Shown piece by piece: positions 44,377 to 58,734 of a stretch of DNA of 64,000 nt. A model generated the notes under the pieces. That model saw only the letters and a program-made list of their open reading frames with translations, ran no database searches and was not told the origin of the DNA. Source of the DNA: Megascapheus bottae (taxonomy: Eukaryota; Chordata; Mammalia; Rodentia; Geomyidae); NCBI GenBank assembly GCA_024803745.1, contig JANJXV010000100.1:1550001-1614000 (forward strand). Reading direction: 5' to 3'. Positions within the stretch are counted from its first letter, which is position 1; each line of letters starts with the position of its first letter. A program made the translations under genes and the position numbers.

Positions 44377-44549
44377 TTTTTCAAGAGAATTTCCAGCAAC
44401 TACTACATTGTCCTCCACTATTTGAAATTGTGCAGGAAATTTCCCACATAAAAAAGATCACCTTTCTGGTAGGCAGGGATCAGCTTTGTCAGCAGCATCT
44501 CCAACAGGCCTTCCTCCAGGATCCATAGGTTACAAGGCTCATTCAGAGT
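44377..44549 (-). pseudogene. REM N-terminal exon remnant, copy B
   Basis: Same motif order as 7120-7292 ('PAYQK', 'YYVGNF', 'LLEILLKK') with the same in-frame stops. Confidence 0.58.
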
Positions 44550-44699
44550 CTGAGCTGACTTACCATCACACTATGTTGGCAAAACAGTGGATATTTCAAA
44601 CGTAGGAATGGGACCACACTTCACACTGAGGAATTGGAATAGAGTAGATTGGAAATGACACACTCTAATCTCAGTATAGTCACTTGAAAGCACACAAGA

Positions 44700-46093
44700 A
44701 GGTTGTAGTGTGTGGGCAGGATGATGGGTTCCAATAGATTTCCTCTCAATATACCTCATCTGAGTTGCCTTGGAGTTTCCTGGCTTTCTTCCTAGAGAAA
44801 TGCCTGATATACTGGAATTTTGGCTTGGCACTGATCCAGCATCTACTTCTTCAAGTGAGACATCCATATCTCTCATGCCTGAGATGCGAGCCTCCTGACC
44901 TTTGGCAACAGCACAGCAACATCTTTCTGGTTCCTGAGCCACAGGCCAAGGGAGCTGGCTTGAGCTGGTTGTCACATACAGTGGCTTGGTTACCAGCGTT
45001 CCATATTCTGTTCCATTGTGAGGGAGGTAGGGTCACCTTTCAAGGCCCAATGACCAAAGATCCTTGCTCACAGAAGACCTCCCCAAAGACATACTGGAGG
45101 CTGAATCTCCCTTCCCACCTCACATATGGATGTAGTAAACAGCACACCTTTTTGTTCAAATCCCAAGTCATTAACAAGGCATAAGTGCTAGCCTGGTCTC
45201 AGGCTCAAGGAGCCTTTCTTAGGTAAGATCCAAACTTAACTGTCACTATTCCCCTTACCCTTCACAAGACATTTTGCTTCACAATGCCTTCTCAGCTTGC
45301 ATTTTGCCTCTTGCACATTTTATTTTGCTAGTCCTGGGACTTGACCTCAGAGCCTGACCATTGTTCTTAGGCTTTCTTTAGGCTATAGCTGTCCCACCAA
45401 GCCACAGCACCACTTCCAGCGTTTTCTATGTATATGGTACTGCTGAATCAAACCGGAGTCTTTTTGTGTGGTAGCCAAGCACTCTACAAATAGATGAAAC
45501 ACCCAGGCCATCTTGCACATATTTTTCACTTCAAACTACTAGGACGTTGTTAGGTTTCTGTATCCTAATCTATTTTTCTTCCTGATGAATATCTGTGCTG
45601 TCATCTGTAAAAATGCAAGTGGGAAAATCACAGAAGCATTGGTGACATAAAAAAGTCTTACAGACATAGATAAGTGTTCATTCTTTGTAGGAGAAAGGAT
45701 ATTTTGATATGATGATGATGACTATTTATAAATACTTTATCGGGGTTTAGAGTTTGGCCCAGTGGTAGAGTGCTTGCCTAGCATCCATGAAGATCTAGGT
45801 TTGAGTCCTTAATATCACACAGATATAAAAATCCATATGGCAATGTGGCTCAAGTGGCAGAGGGCTAGACTTGGGAAAAGCCAAGAGCAATGCTCAGGCC
45901 CTGAGTTCAAGCCCCAGGAATGGCAGAGAAAACAAAAGAAAAGAAAAGAAAAGAAATGTGCTTTTTACAAGTTATTCACTCACAGCATTTGCCTCTGAAT
46001 TCTTCGCTTCTGCATCTTGTGACTCATCCCTTTCCCTCAATGTAGACAAGAAAAACAGATTTTATTACTTGGTATCCTGTTGTCCAAACTTTG
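44700..46093. repeat. Inverted-repeat arm 1, copy B
   Basis: Counterpart of 7443-8832, with SINEs at 45325-45513 (-) and 45744-45955 (+). Its inverted partner begins at 63506 and is cut by the window end. Confidence 0.88.
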
Positions 46094-47264
46094 GATATTA
46101 ATTCAAAATACAATATTGCCTGAGATATTGTGTGTGTGCATGTGTTTGTGTATCTGCCAATGTGTGCATGCACACATGTGTACAGGGTTTAGGGCTTACT
46201 CATAGGGCCTGTGTGATAACCCTCAGCATCTTTTCCTCAAAGGTATTGGTCTTTCACATCCAGCTTATTATAGCTAATTGGAGTTGAGAGATTCACTCAA
46301 TTTCTTGCCCTGTGCATTGGAACCCAGTGCTGGGTTCTCATATTGTTAATTGTAGCTATAGAGAAGGCTGAGGTCTGGGGATCCTCGTTAGAATCCAGCC
46401 CCTGAAAGAAAGTCACTGATAGAAATCTTTATCTTCAGTTAAGCACGAATAAATAAGGCAAAAGTGGAACTGTGGCTCAGTTCCGCTTGTACCAGCCATG
46501 AGAAAATTAGTAATTGGCAGCACCTGGTCCCTGAGAGAAATCCTTAGCACTGGTTCAAAAAAAGAAAGAAAATAATGAAAAAAATTAAAACTTGCTGAGG
46601 AATCCATAAGGATAAACGTGCCTGTGAATAATCTTGTCATTTCAGATTCCCTCAAGAGCTTATGTCTCTCTATATTTTATCAAGTGTTTTTAAAGATATT
46701 TACATATTTTCTACCTTTCCTAAACAGAGATAGCCATCCACAAAACACAAACACAAACTCTCACACAGTATACCACCCACCCATAAGTGTCTGGCTATGT
46801 ATATATGTATAGTCATATGTATTGATCTGTCTCTCTATGCTAATATATAAATGCATAAACATATGTATTTAGACAAACAGGAAACATACATAGATAGGTC
46901 TCAGGCATTTCCAGATTTTGTGCAAGTCTTCTGAGTGCAACTTACCATTGTATTGTTTGTCAAGATAGAGTCCCTCCTACTTTTGGCCAGCTTCTTGTCC
47001 TTTGATACTTTTTTCTGCCGATCCTGGGTTTTGAACGCTAGGCCTGGATGCTGTCACTGAGCTTGAGCTTCTTGCATTCAGTAGTTTATTGCAGATAAGA
47101 GTCTCGTGGAGTTTCTGTCCTGGGCTGGCTTTGAATTGTGATCCTCAGATCTCAAACTCCTGAGTAGCTAGGATGACAGTCTTGAGCTACCAGTACCTGG
47201 TTCCTTTGCCTCTTTTACCATTTTTTTGGCCCCACCACAGCCATGGTATCTACCTTCCTATGTT
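46094..47264. other. Unassigned sequence with one SINE, copy B
   Basis: Counterpart of 8833-10003. SINE (-) at 47005-47200. No gene recognised. Confidence 0.5.
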
Positions 47265-47491
47265 CTCTCCACCTGCCCCCAGACAGGGGTCTGACAGATG
47301 CTTTCCCCCCACTTATTCATGTCCTCCTCTGTATTGGCTGACAGCTAAGACATGCACTCACTTGTCTGGATGCCAAACACAAAGCCATGTGATTGTTTCT
47401 CAGTCTGGAACATCCTATCAGATTTATAGCACCACAGAGGGTCAGGTTGATGCTCCTCCAGGGCTTCTTAAATTGTTCTCATATTAATCCA
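47265..47491 (-). pseudogene. GAB-family PH-domain remnant, copy B
   Basis: Same reading as 10004-10230, including 'EEDMNKWVESICQ', the frameshift and the TAG. Confidence 0.62.
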
Positions 47492-48397
47492 CAACACGTT
47501 TGTCATCACTTGTCCAGCTAATTCATGGACTAAACCAGCATTCCCTACAAACTTAGATCCCAATACCATGAGGACACTCAAGGGTGCATTAGGAGTGTGA
47601 CCTGCAGGGGGATGTGAGCCTGTCTAACTTGGAGGGGATTTCTCCACCACAGGAAATGGAATACAAATTTAGAATCTGCTTTCATGAGGTGACAATCTCT
47701 GGCAGATGTTCTTATCAAATGTGGCACTGCCTACTTCCAGCTTAAAACATGGGTTGATGACCCAGCATAACAGAGAATGTATTCACCCAGGCCCAACACA
47801 TAGGCTGGGACCCTGAACTTTCAGGTAGCATTTGGCTTTGAAGGTCATGAGATCTTAGTCTACAAATGATGAGCCCCCTCCCGTGAGGCATAGCAAACGG
47901 AGCCAAAGTGCAACCTAGTTAAGCACCAGATCAAGCTTCCCTTCTTCAGTAGGGTATGGTTTGAAAACCGTGCATAGCTTCTGTTTGAAGCCAGTCCAGA
48001 AAGGAAAGTCCATGAAACTCTCATTTCCAGTTAACTGCCAAGAAAAATCCAAAGATAGAGATGAAGCTCAAGAGAGGTAGAGAGCCATCTGAAAAGAATG
48101 GTTACACCCTGCAACATCCTCATTATCTGATCTTGAAACCATCTCTGCGTGCATCCCAGCATGCAGCCAGCATCTGGGGGTGACAGTGACCCCTGCGCCC
48201 ATTGGCAATCTGCACTGTCTCTGACATCTGTAATGTGAACCTCATTCTGTTGGGTTTGTGAAGCGGTGTCAACCCTGGAGAAGGAATCAACTGTGCCCTA
48301 AGTCCCACTGTCCCCTGGGGCCCCTAGCATTCCCCCATCTGCACCCCTCCTGTGGCTTCTGATCCTAGGGAGCCCTCCTGCCCTGTCCAACACTCAC

Positions 48398-48550
48398 ATG
48401 AAGTGCATATTTCTTCTCCTGGGGCAACTTCTCCACAGAGAGTACATGACATGCCCACTCTCCAGGCACGGGGAGATCCTGCCAAAGTAGCAAATCAGTG
48501 ATAAGGACATACAGTGATGAATAGAATTTTAGATCCTGATGGTAGACAGT
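48398..48550 (-). pseudogene. Exon-like block, copy B
   Basis: Counterpart of 11137-11288 with both splice signals kept and one extra base near the 5' end, so the open frame starts later ('DLKFYSSLYVLITDLLLW'). Confidence 0.4.
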
Positions 48551-51507
48551 CTGCAAAATCCAAGGGAGAATGGAATTGGAGGGGACCAGGGATCAGGATG
48601 TGGGCATGGAGCTTCCCTGCCAACGGGGTGGGGGAAGTCACAGGCTGGGGGATGCACAGGATGATCCATGGGCCCTGTGCAGCTACTGGGTCACCCCCCC
48701 TCCTGCATCTCAGCCTTTGGCTTTGAGCTCTGTGATCGTCAAGATGTGCACAGTCTGTACTCTGGCTGGCAGAACAAAGGACCCTGGGAAGACAATTGTA
48801 GACCCTTTGTGAGTGTAGGAATGGGTAGGCTGGACACCCAGTCCATGAGGAGCTAAAACTGGAGTCGAGGGGTGTGCAAGGAGTGGGTGTGAGGGTTGTG
48901 GGCAGTCACAGTCACGGCAGAGGTGGCTCTGTCTGTGGTGTGAGTGCCTCCCTGCAGGCACAGCACTGGAGATATCAGAGATCCACATGAAAAGGAAAAG
49001 CCGGAAATGGCAGTATAGTTCAAATTGTAGAGCATCAACCTTGAGCAAAATAGCTCAGGGACAGTACCCAGGACCTGAGTTCAAGCCTCATGACTGTAAA
49101 AGAAAAAGAACCAGGACTATGAGAGAGAACCTGGTACTCTCTGGGTCTAATCAGACACAAGAAGAGGCCGGGATAGGCTGTGGAAAAACACAGAGAACAT
49201 CTTCCCCCAGCTCATCCTGACCTGCATGCAGGGACAGCCATGGAACTAGGGCTACGGTGAGATCATCTTCACCCCTGTGCTGCCATCTGAATTGTAGGCC
49301 TCTGTCCTGGCATGGGGTGTCCTGATGGCTGAGCAGGTGCCCTAACCCTAGATGGAGAGCAGCCACTGACTGTGGTAACTAAGGAGAGATCTGTTCCATA
49401 GCTATCAGGCCACCCAGCATGGGAGCCATAACCACCCCTCACCCAGGTAGAGGCCAATGGTTCTCCAGGTGCTACTAACATTGCCCCACCTCTAGCTCTG
49501 GGTACACGTGACATTCCCTCCACAAGGAGCAGGACAAAGTGAGGGATCAGGAAGCTGCCTATGGGCTTCAGATGATGGCCAGGCTGGCACTACAGATGGC
49601 CTCACTCTGTCACCACCTTCCACTGCCTCCATCTTTCCTCCATCATGCCTCTCTACCTCCCACTCATTAACCTTGGAAACCAATGAACTGGGCTCTCATC
49701 ATTCCTCTCATCTCTTCACCCACCTTGCCATGCGTCCATCCCTCTGTCACTTCCACCCCACACACATCCCACCAGCAGCCACCCTGTAGCTTATGAGGAT
49801 CTCAGAGGAAGCTCTTGGTGAAGGGCTTGTGACCACAAAACAGTTACTATCACCCGCTCCGGCCTGATCCACCAGAGAATAAGAACAGCCAAGCAGGCAC
49901 ACACTGCAGCAGAGTTGCTCTGCTGCCACCCTGATTTCTTCATGGCCAGGACTTGGCTCTCCTCAGCCTCTCAGCTCAGTAACCAGAACATTGTGCTTTC
50001 ACAGAGCCATAGCTTCCAGTCTCCATGGACACAATGACATCAAGGTGATGCCAACTTCCCCATCTCTATATACTTCTAACTATGGGATGGGAGCTGAGGT
50101 TCTCTTCTGTGACTCCATCCGCTAAGAGGCTCATGCAGATTTCTATCCTTTGCTCATCATGGTGACTCTTTGGTTAACAAGTCACTGCTGGGCTTCCAGT
50201 TCACCACATATAGAACCCATACTCCAACACTTTTCTTAGAAGGACTGATGACTTTTAAATATTCTCTAGTTTTAAATTTCTAGTTCCTTCTCTCTTTCAT
50301 TTATATATTTCCCTTCCTCACATACTTCCCTTTTTTTACCTTCCTTCTTTCATTCCTGGCCTTGAACTCAAGACCTGGAGCTTTTTCTTAGCTTTTCTTC
50401 GCTCAAGGTAGCACTCTAGCTCTTGAGCCACAGCTCTACTTCAATCTTTGTTCTTGCTCTAAACTGGGAGTAAGAGTCTCATGCATTTTTCCCTTTGCTG
50501 AGTTGGTTTTAAACCACAATACTAAGATCAGGATCCTGAATAGGCCTTGGATTACAGGTATTATCTAATCAAAACAAATTCCTGATTTCTTTTTTAGACA
50601 TAATGAGTTCTTTCTGGTGAGCCACCAGCCACTCATGCAAGAGCATTGCAGGATCCCAGCATTCATCTTGTCTCCAGTCTTATTCCATCCATCTCACAAT
50701 GGCCATCTAAAACACCCTGCTGCATGCCTGAAGTCGCAAGGAACGTTCTCAACAATATGAGAAGCCCCCTTAAGCTCTGCCTCAGATATGCCCAGCCCCC
50801 ATCCCACTTCCACATGAGCATTTGTTTAGGGGAAATTTCCTGAGTACATCATCATCTTTTCCTCACCATTCAAATTTCATCTTTGGAGTCATTTCTCCCA
50901 GACAAAGAGGAACATGATCCATGGTTTGATAGCAGCTCCAGCTTCATAGTCCCAGCCACCAACACCCCCCCATTACCCTGCCAGACACCTGAATTCAAGA
51001 ACAATGTTTTCACTACCCCTGACTCTTATCAAATGTTTTAACTTATACAGTGCATTAAAATAATTTTACTAAATGGAATAAACATATGGCATCAAGCTTC
51101 AGAATCTTTGCACCTGAACTTTTAGTGAATAACAGACACACCAGCATTTCTGTAGCCAACAGAAATCTTAGCTTTGAGATTTCAGCATTCCTGGTATCCA
51201 AGTTTGGATGTGCTAACACTGCCCTTAATGGGGCACTTCAATCACACAATCCAACAACAATCAATGTCATTTGACATTCACTGGTAGGTGGTGCTATGAA
51301 AAAGACTGATGTGCCAACTCCATGCTGGCTTGACCTATGCCATCTTCAAACCTGGAGCAAGTGGGGCTCCTCTCTCCATGACACCTTTTGTGTACTACCC
51401 CAGGAGGACCTTTACCTTGAGACAAAATTATGAAGACTATCTCTACCAGCAAAGATTCCAGTGAGATGTGCCTACATGGATAAAGCTAAAATCTCACTAA
51501 AGTGAGG
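48551..51507. other. Unassigned low-repeat sequence, copy B
   Basis: Counterpart of 11289-14244. SINEs at 48994-49110 (+) and 50358-50574 (-). No gene recognised. 50045-51495 is almost identical to copy A. Confidence 0.45.
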
Positions 51508-51718
51508 TTGTTGGCAGTGCTGGAGCCTGAACTCAGGGCCTGGGCACTAAGCATTTGTACTCAAGACTAGCCCTTTACCACTTCAGCCCAAACTCCATTC
51601 CCAGCTGTTTTTATTTTTGGTAGTAAGAATCTATCAGACTTTCCTGTTCTAGGTGACTTGGAACTTCCATACTCAGATCTCAGCCTCCTGAGTAGCCTGG
51701 ATTAAAAGTGTGGTTCAG
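51508..51718 (-). mobile_element. SINE, minus strand, copy B
   Basis: Counterpart of 14245-14455. Confidence 0.75.
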
Positions 51719-52123
51719 CCATGCCCCACACCTGAGGACTTCTGCCAGCACATTTTTTCCCAAAAATTGGAAGAGGAAGATGAGGGAGGGTTGGGCTCAT
51801 CCTGCCTTGCATATGAAGGAGAGCATCAGCGCCTGAACTTCATTCCTTGTTGTAGGCTGCTGGAGGAAAAGGAAGCAAATAGGCACAGGCTGGCAGCAGA
51901 TGCCACAGAACAACTTGTGACCAAGACTCCCAGAGCAGACCTCAGAATCGATGACAGAGTTGGATCTACCCAGTAACAGAGGCAGTGGTGACACCTGAAA
52001 CTGCGCGTTTGAGCCTTTGCTGCTAGTAAACAGGGCCACCTATGTCTCAATGAGAAAGGTGAGATTTTGGTGGAGAAGGTGAGATTAAACATTATGTATC
52101 ATGCAAGAAGACAGACTATAAGG

Positions 52124-52610
52124 GCTCTTTTATTATTCCAAGTGAAATTTTGGATTTCCTCTTCTGTTTCTTGAAAGAATGACATTGGGATATTGATGAA
52201 TATTGCACTGATTTTGTAGATAGTCCTTATCAAGATTGCCATTTTTACAATATTACTTCTTCCAAAGCAGGAGCATAGGTTTTTGCATTTCCTCAGTTCT
52301 GCGTTAATTTCCTTCTCCAGGGTTTATAGTTCCATCAAAAAGGTGCTTTACATTCTAAGTTAATTCCTAGGTATTTTATTTTCTTTGGTAGCAAAATGAG
52401 TTGCTATCCTGATTCTTGCCTCATTCCTCTCATTTGTTGGCATATAGGAAGGCAGTTGACATTCAGGATTGATTTTACACCCTGCTACCTTACCAAAGCT
52501 TTATATCAGCTCAAGCAGCTTCGGAGTAGAGTATATAGGGTTCTTTAAATACAGAATCATATCATCTGTAAGGAGAGAAAGTTTCAGTTTACCTTTCCCT
52601 TTTCCTCCTC
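52124..52610 (-). mobile_element. Inverted L1, reverse half, copy B
   Basis: Counterpart of 14861-15347, with the same junction at 52610/52611. Confidence 0.8.
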
Positions 52611-52990
52611 ACTCCAGTTAGAATGGCCAAGATCCAGAAATCTAATAACGTATGCTGGAGGGGATGTGGCCAGGAGGGATCACTACTACACTGCTGGTGG
52701 GATTGCAAACTCGTTCAACCACTATGGAAAGCACTATGGCAGTATCTCAAAAAGACTAAACATAGAGCTCCCCTGTGATCCAGCAATTTCACTACTTGCC
52801 AATCGTCCAGATAGGACATACTAAATTCACTAGAACAATAACATTTATCACAGCACTATTTACTATAGCAAAGGTATGGAACCAACCCAGATGCCCGTCA
52901 GTTGATGAGTAGATCAAATATGGTATTTTTACACAGTGGAATTCTGTGCTTCTGTCAGAAAGAATGACATAGACGAATTTGTAAGGAAAT
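52611..52990 (+). mobile_element. Inverted L1, forward half, copy B
   Basis: Counterpart of 15348-15715. Confidence 0.8.
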
Positions 52991-53078
52991 AGAAAGACTG
53001 TAAAGTTTAGAAATTGGTTTCTGTCTCCTTCTCTCTCTCTCCTTCTCTATCTCTGTAAAATTTAGAAGTTCCTCTTTC

Positions 53079-53114
53079 TCTCTCTTTCTCTCTCTTTCTT
53101 TCTCTCTCTCTCTG

Positions 53115-53187
<73 letters not shown>
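53079..53187. repeat. (CT)n microsatellite, copy B
   Basis: Counterpart of 15809-15886, longer and interrupted. A minus-strand ID-like SINE follows at 53190-53362. Confidence 0.97.
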
Positions 53188-53190
<3 letters not shown>

Positions 53191-53605
53191 CAATCCTTAG
53201 GCTTGGACTCAGGGCCTGAGCTACTTTTGCTCAAGGTTCGCACTCTACCATTTGAACCACAGTGCTGCTTCTGGCTTGCTCTTTTCACGTAGTATTGAGG
53301 AATCTAACCCAGGCCTTCATCCTTGATAGGTTAGCACTCTACCACTAAGCCACACAGGCAGCTTTTAGAGGTTTCTGACAAAGGTTTTTCTACATGCTAT
53401 TATTTCTTCTGCGAGTGCTCTTAATGCTTGCTGAAGGTTGACTTTGTTTAGAAGATTTACCCTAATGCTCCCATATACAGAGATTCTATATATAGCTAAA
53501 TGTTTTTCATTACTCAGAATTTCTCTATTGTGTATGTTCTGAAATGTACTGAAGACTGACTTCTGATTAAAAGTCATTGCACATTTGTTCTATTCATTAG
53601 TTTTC

Positions 53606-55581
53606 TTTTCTTCTATGGGAATCAGGTTTGTGATGAACACAGAAGTATGACTTCCAGGTCAAACATTTTCCACATTTATAATATTCATAAGGTTTTCCTC
53701 TCCTATGTGCATTTTATACTTAGTCATGCGTTCATGATGTATTTTTCATATTCTTATATTCATACGATTTTTATACTGTGTCTGTGTGGTATCATGCAAA
53801 CTCAATTATGAGTTCTTCAAAAAAATTTCCCTTTCATTTTATTCATAGGACTCTATCCTGTGGGTGTTTAGTGATAAATCTTGACTTGTGCCTTCTGGGG
53901 AAAAGACTGAACATTTGCTACATTCATTAAGGGTTTGATCTTGTGTTGGTTCTGTGACACAAGCTGAGTTTTCTTCCACAGACTAAAAAGTCTTTCCTAT
54001 TTATTACATTGTTAAGGCTTCTCATATATGTGAACTCTCTTACGCTTCCTGAAGGGTGAATAGTGCACGAAAGACTTTCAACTTTGGTTATATTTCTAAG
54101 GTATCTAATATGTGTGAATTCTGTTATGCCTCCTGTAATGTGACTTCCATCTGAAGGTCTTACCATATTTGATGCACTCGTACAGTTTCTCTCCTGTGTG
54201 TGTTCTCTGATGCAATTTGAGGGAAGACTTCCATTTGAAAGACATTCCACATCGGGTACATTCATAAGGTTTTTCTCCTGTTTGAATTGTCTTATGCATG
54301 TTGAGGTTTGGCTTCTGTGTGAAGGACTTTCCACATATGTTACACTCATAAGGTGTTTCTCCTGAGTATATTCTCTGATGAACATGGAGTTTTACCATCC
54401 ATTTGAAAGACTTTCCGCATTCACTACATGCATAAGTTTTCTCTCCTGTGTGTGTTCTATTATGCCCATCAAGATATGACTTCCACTTGAAGGTCTTTCC
54501 ACATTTGTTGCACACATAAGGTTTCTCTCCTGTGTGTGTTCTTTGATGCAATTTGAGGGAAGATTTCTGTCTGAAAGACTTTACACATTGGTTACATTCA
54601 TAAGGTTTCACTCCTGTGTGTATTCACTGATGAACACGAAGTTTTCCCTTCCCTTGGAAAGACTTTCCACATCCATTACACTTATAAGATTTCTCTCCTG
54701 TGTGTGTTATTTGATGAACTCGAAGGTGTATCTTCTGGGTGAAAGACTTTTCACATTTGTTACATTCATAAGGTTTCTCTTCTGTGTGTCTTCTCTGGTG
54801 CAAAGTGAGGTATGATTTCACTCTAAAAGTCTTCCCACATTTATCCCATTCATAAGATTTGTCTTCTGAGTGAGATCTCTGATGTGTGCTGAGAGCTGAA
54901 TTCTGGGCAGAAATTTTATTACGTTCCTCATATTCATAAGGTTTGTCTTCTCTTGGAGATCGAGGCTGGAGCGTCAGGTCTGACTTCTCAGAAATTAATT
55001 TTCACAGTTGATGTACGCATCACATATCTCAGGATATTTGCTCTGCGGTATTGTAAGGCGTATTTCATTACTGAAAGATTTCTCACATTCACTACATGTA
55101 TGAGGAGTCTCTCCTGTGTACATTTTCGGATGTGTAGTGATGGTCGGTGTTAAGTACAATATTTTTCATCACACAGTACATTTAGCAGTTTTCCTCCCTC
55201 CCTGAAGAATTTCTTGGGCAGGGAGAACAGAATTATGATACTGCAGATCTTTTGGACTGTCACAATCATGAATAAAATGCTCTGAATATCCGATGGATTT
55301 TTTAAGAACAGGAGACATACGAGATCTATATGCAGCATGCATCTCATCAGTCTTAGGAGACAGAAGCATGTTCTGACACTTAATGAACTCCTCAGTCCTC
55401 ACCCCTAAGTTGTTACCATTATTACTAATCAGCTCTGGATTATGTGTAGAGCTCAAATTTAAAGTTGTTGCTAATCTCACGTTTTCCTCCACTTCGATAC
55501 TACTTGCAACTGCTCCTTCACAAAGACATTCATGTGGACTTTCCTGGCAGGTCTTGAACACATTTTCCGTTACCTGGACAT
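53606..55581 (-). pseudogene. Zinc-finger exon with stops (copy B)
   Basis: Counterpart of 16300-18275. The main finger block is 54105-54611, with a second run at 54624-54821. The 137-codon tail frame ends at 55169. Against copy A that tail shows about six replacement and two silent changes by eye, so there is little sign of constraint. Confidence 0.88.
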
Positions 55582-56827
55582 CTAAAATGAGTCATAGAAA
55601 AAAAGACACAAACATACATGAGATACAAATATTCCTTACTGTAAAGGTAATGACTTTACTTTCCCATCCTAAGTGTTAGATATTTTAAAATATAAAAGTG
55701 GAAATTGATTTGTGAGAAATATATGCTTTTCTCCCTAACATATTAAGAAAATGATATTTTACAATGACCAATAATGTTTTTCTGTGTTTTATTCTCTTTT
55801 TATATCACAGGAAATATTTATTGAAATTACCCAACTATGTATTGCTACAGTTTTAAGCTTAGTACTACCTATAATATACCTGCAGCTGTTTTTTTTTTCA
55901 AATACTGTTTTGTTTATACATTGAGGAATAGCTGCCTTTCTTTTATTTTTGAGAAATAATCTAAATATTGTGCTGTTTTGCATCTTTTTAAAACTCTCTT
56001 TTCTTTCCTTTTCTTTTTTTTTTTGTAGTTCATAGACCTCGGCCCTGTCCCTGAACACTTCAGCAGAAGACTACAACCCCTATCCTTGAGCTACAGCCCC
56101 ACTTCCTGTTTTCTAGAGTTAACTACAGATAAGAGTCTCAGGTCCTGAGTAGCAGATAGGATTACCTTACCCAGTTTCAATGCTGTTTGCTTTTTAACCA
56201 TTAAGTGAGGGACACGAATCTTTTCTAGATTCAGCGGCCACAAGTTTGGTTTATATGTCTGTTTGCCTTTGATCCAAGCAAGAACGATTCTTGGGAGTAA
56301 GGACTTACACCTATATCCCTTCAGTTACAACTTCTCACTAAAGTCTCAATTTAGGTATTTGTGGGAATTTTGAAATTTGTTTCTTTCCATTTGAAGTCTT
56401 ATAAAAATTCCTTTTCTAACACTCCTGTCCTTCAGAACCATGGAAGACCAGAAAATCTCCAGCTCATTGTCTAGTTAATTTTCTTATGTTGATTGAAACT
56501 TTGTTGTTGTTTTTTTCCATCCATTCCTGGGTTTGAACTTAGGACCTAACTACTGTCCTTGGGTTTTCTCAAGACTAGAACCCTACCAATGAAGTCATTA
56601 CTTGTGGCTTTTTCTATGTATGTGGTAATAAGGAATCAAACCTGTGTCTTTGTGCATGCTAGGCAAGCACTCTACCACTAGGCTCAATTTCTGGTGGGAA
56701 GGTCTGGTTCTGAATACCAGTCTCTTCCTACCAGCAAAAAGATATTATCCTTATCAGAGAATAATGCCCTGACTTATTCCTTGTTTGCTCAATCATTTAT
56801 AGTCTTAGTTTTAAAGAAATGAAATAT

Positions 56828-56830
56828 CAT

Positions 56831-56888
<58 letters not shown>

Positions 56889-56982
56889 TTTCCTTCCTTC
56901 CCTCTTTCTTCCCTCTTTCTTCCCTCTTTCTTCTTTCTTTCTTTCTTTCTTTCTTTCGTTCTTTCGTTCTTTCGTTCTTTCT
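56828..56982. repeat. (TTTC)n microsatellite, copy B
   Basis: Counterpart of 19520-19650, with 'ccctctttctt' repeats and 'gttctttc' units near the end, absent in copy A. Confidence 0.96.
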
Positions 56983-57626
56983 TGTTTTGTAGTCATGGGA
57001 CTTGAATTCTAGACCTGGCTGTTCTTCCTGAGCTCTTCAGCTCAAGGCTACTGCCCTATGTCTTTAGCCTCAACCCCACTTCTCATTTTCTATTGGTTCA
57101 TTGGAGAGAAGAGTCTAAGTTGTTTTTGTGATAGGTCAGTCTTTGAACCTTGATCCTCAGATCTCAGCCTCCTAAGTAGCTAGGATTACAGGCATGAGCC
57201 ACGGGCTCACGGCTTTCTCATTTTATTTTGTTTCACAGTGATTTCTACAGAGAAATCTAACTTTAACTCTACTGCCACATAGAATTCATTATATCACCCT
57301 ATGATTCTTGGTGCCGGGGGTTTGGGCTAGCATGCACAAAGACCTGGCTCAGTTCCTTGGTACTACATACAAAGAAAAAGGCAGAAGTGGTGCTATGACT
57401 CAAGAAATAGAGATCTAGCCTTGAGAAAACCCAAGAACCATGCTCAGGCCCTGAGACCAAGCATAGGATTGGGAAAAGAAAATTATTCTTGATTCATTCA
57501 CAAAGAATTCCATAGGTTCCACACAGGATTTAGGATAACTAAGAATATTATAGCTGAGTACATCACAACATGAACTTACCAATGGGGCTCAGGCTCCAAC
57601 ATCAATATGAAGATGCATTCACTCAC

Positions 57627-57716
57627 CTGTGATATTCTTGTCAGAGGAATTTCCTATCCAGAGTTTTGCACAGTGCTCTAGCTTGTCAATTAATACAGGT
57701 TTGGGAACACAGGGCC
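57627..57716 (-). CDS. KRAB-B box exon (copy B)
   Basis: 90 bases, with the same phase and signals as 20300-20389. Confidence 0.87.
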
Positions 57717-58393
57717 CTGTAAATTAGAAACTGTAGAGAATTATTGCTTATGCTGTGTCATCATTGCTTTAAGTTCGCAGACATCCTACTCACAAGTTAT
57801 CTATTAAATCTTTTTTCTCATTTCTCACTGGCTCCATGGTTGACTTTTCCCCAGCTCTGGATTCATTTTGTATGGCATACACTTAGCTGTCTTGCTCAAG
57901 GCTAGAAAAATACCAGTTTGAGTCCCAGCTCCACTTACATGCATAGGTCTTCATGCATGCTAGGCAAGCACTCAATCACAAAGTCAAACCCTTGACACTC
58001 CACTAACAGTTTTGAGGGGTTACTTGGAGTTATAGAGTTTCATGGCAATTTTTATGCCCTTGCTGGCTTCAAATTAGAATTCTTAGATTTCTTCCTCCTG
58101 AATATTTTAAGATTACAGGCATGAAACATTGCACCTAGTGCCAGGTTTCCATTATAAACTCACTGTTTAGTGATTTGTAGATCCTATTTCCAATAATGAT
58201 ATATATTCTATTCTGAATTATTTATCCACTTACAATTACGGTGTAAGTTTGGAATGTCGTCTCCATTAGAGGAAACATAATTTAGAACTGTTATCAAAGT
58301 ATCCTGAAGGTATCCTGAAGAATGAGTACAAAATTACCTTAGGTTTTCTTTAGAAAGTAATGATACTTCTCAGGGCCTGGAATCTTTCATTTA

Positions 58394-58633
<240 letters not shown>

Positions 58634-58734
58634 TTAACACCGAGTTATAAACACACCATGTCTGGAATTTTATTCCTTTTTTGTTGGAATTTTATTCCTT
58701 TACTTAAATGTTTAGACTTACATGAAATATTGTC

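Larger units (their letters stand above)
42263..45036 (-). pseudogene. RalGDS/RGL-like pseudogene, copy B
   Basis: The REM pieces lie at 44377-44549 and 43206-43427, with the same GTGAGT donors and the same stops as copy A. Other exon-like blocks are at 43116-43153, about 42801-42936, and the acidic frames at 42263-42788. A long open frame at 44571-44975 covers the region upstream of the REM piece, where copy A is split in two by small changes. No RasGEF domain is present. Shared lesions show that the gene was already dead when the segment duplicated. Confidence 0.6.
55998..58138. mobile_element. Intronic SINEs of copy B zinc-finger gene
   Basis: SINEs: 55998-56177 (-), 56515-56698 (-), 56985-57212 (-), 57310-57480 (+), 57853-58138 (-). 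They correspond one to one with copy A. Confidence 0.75.
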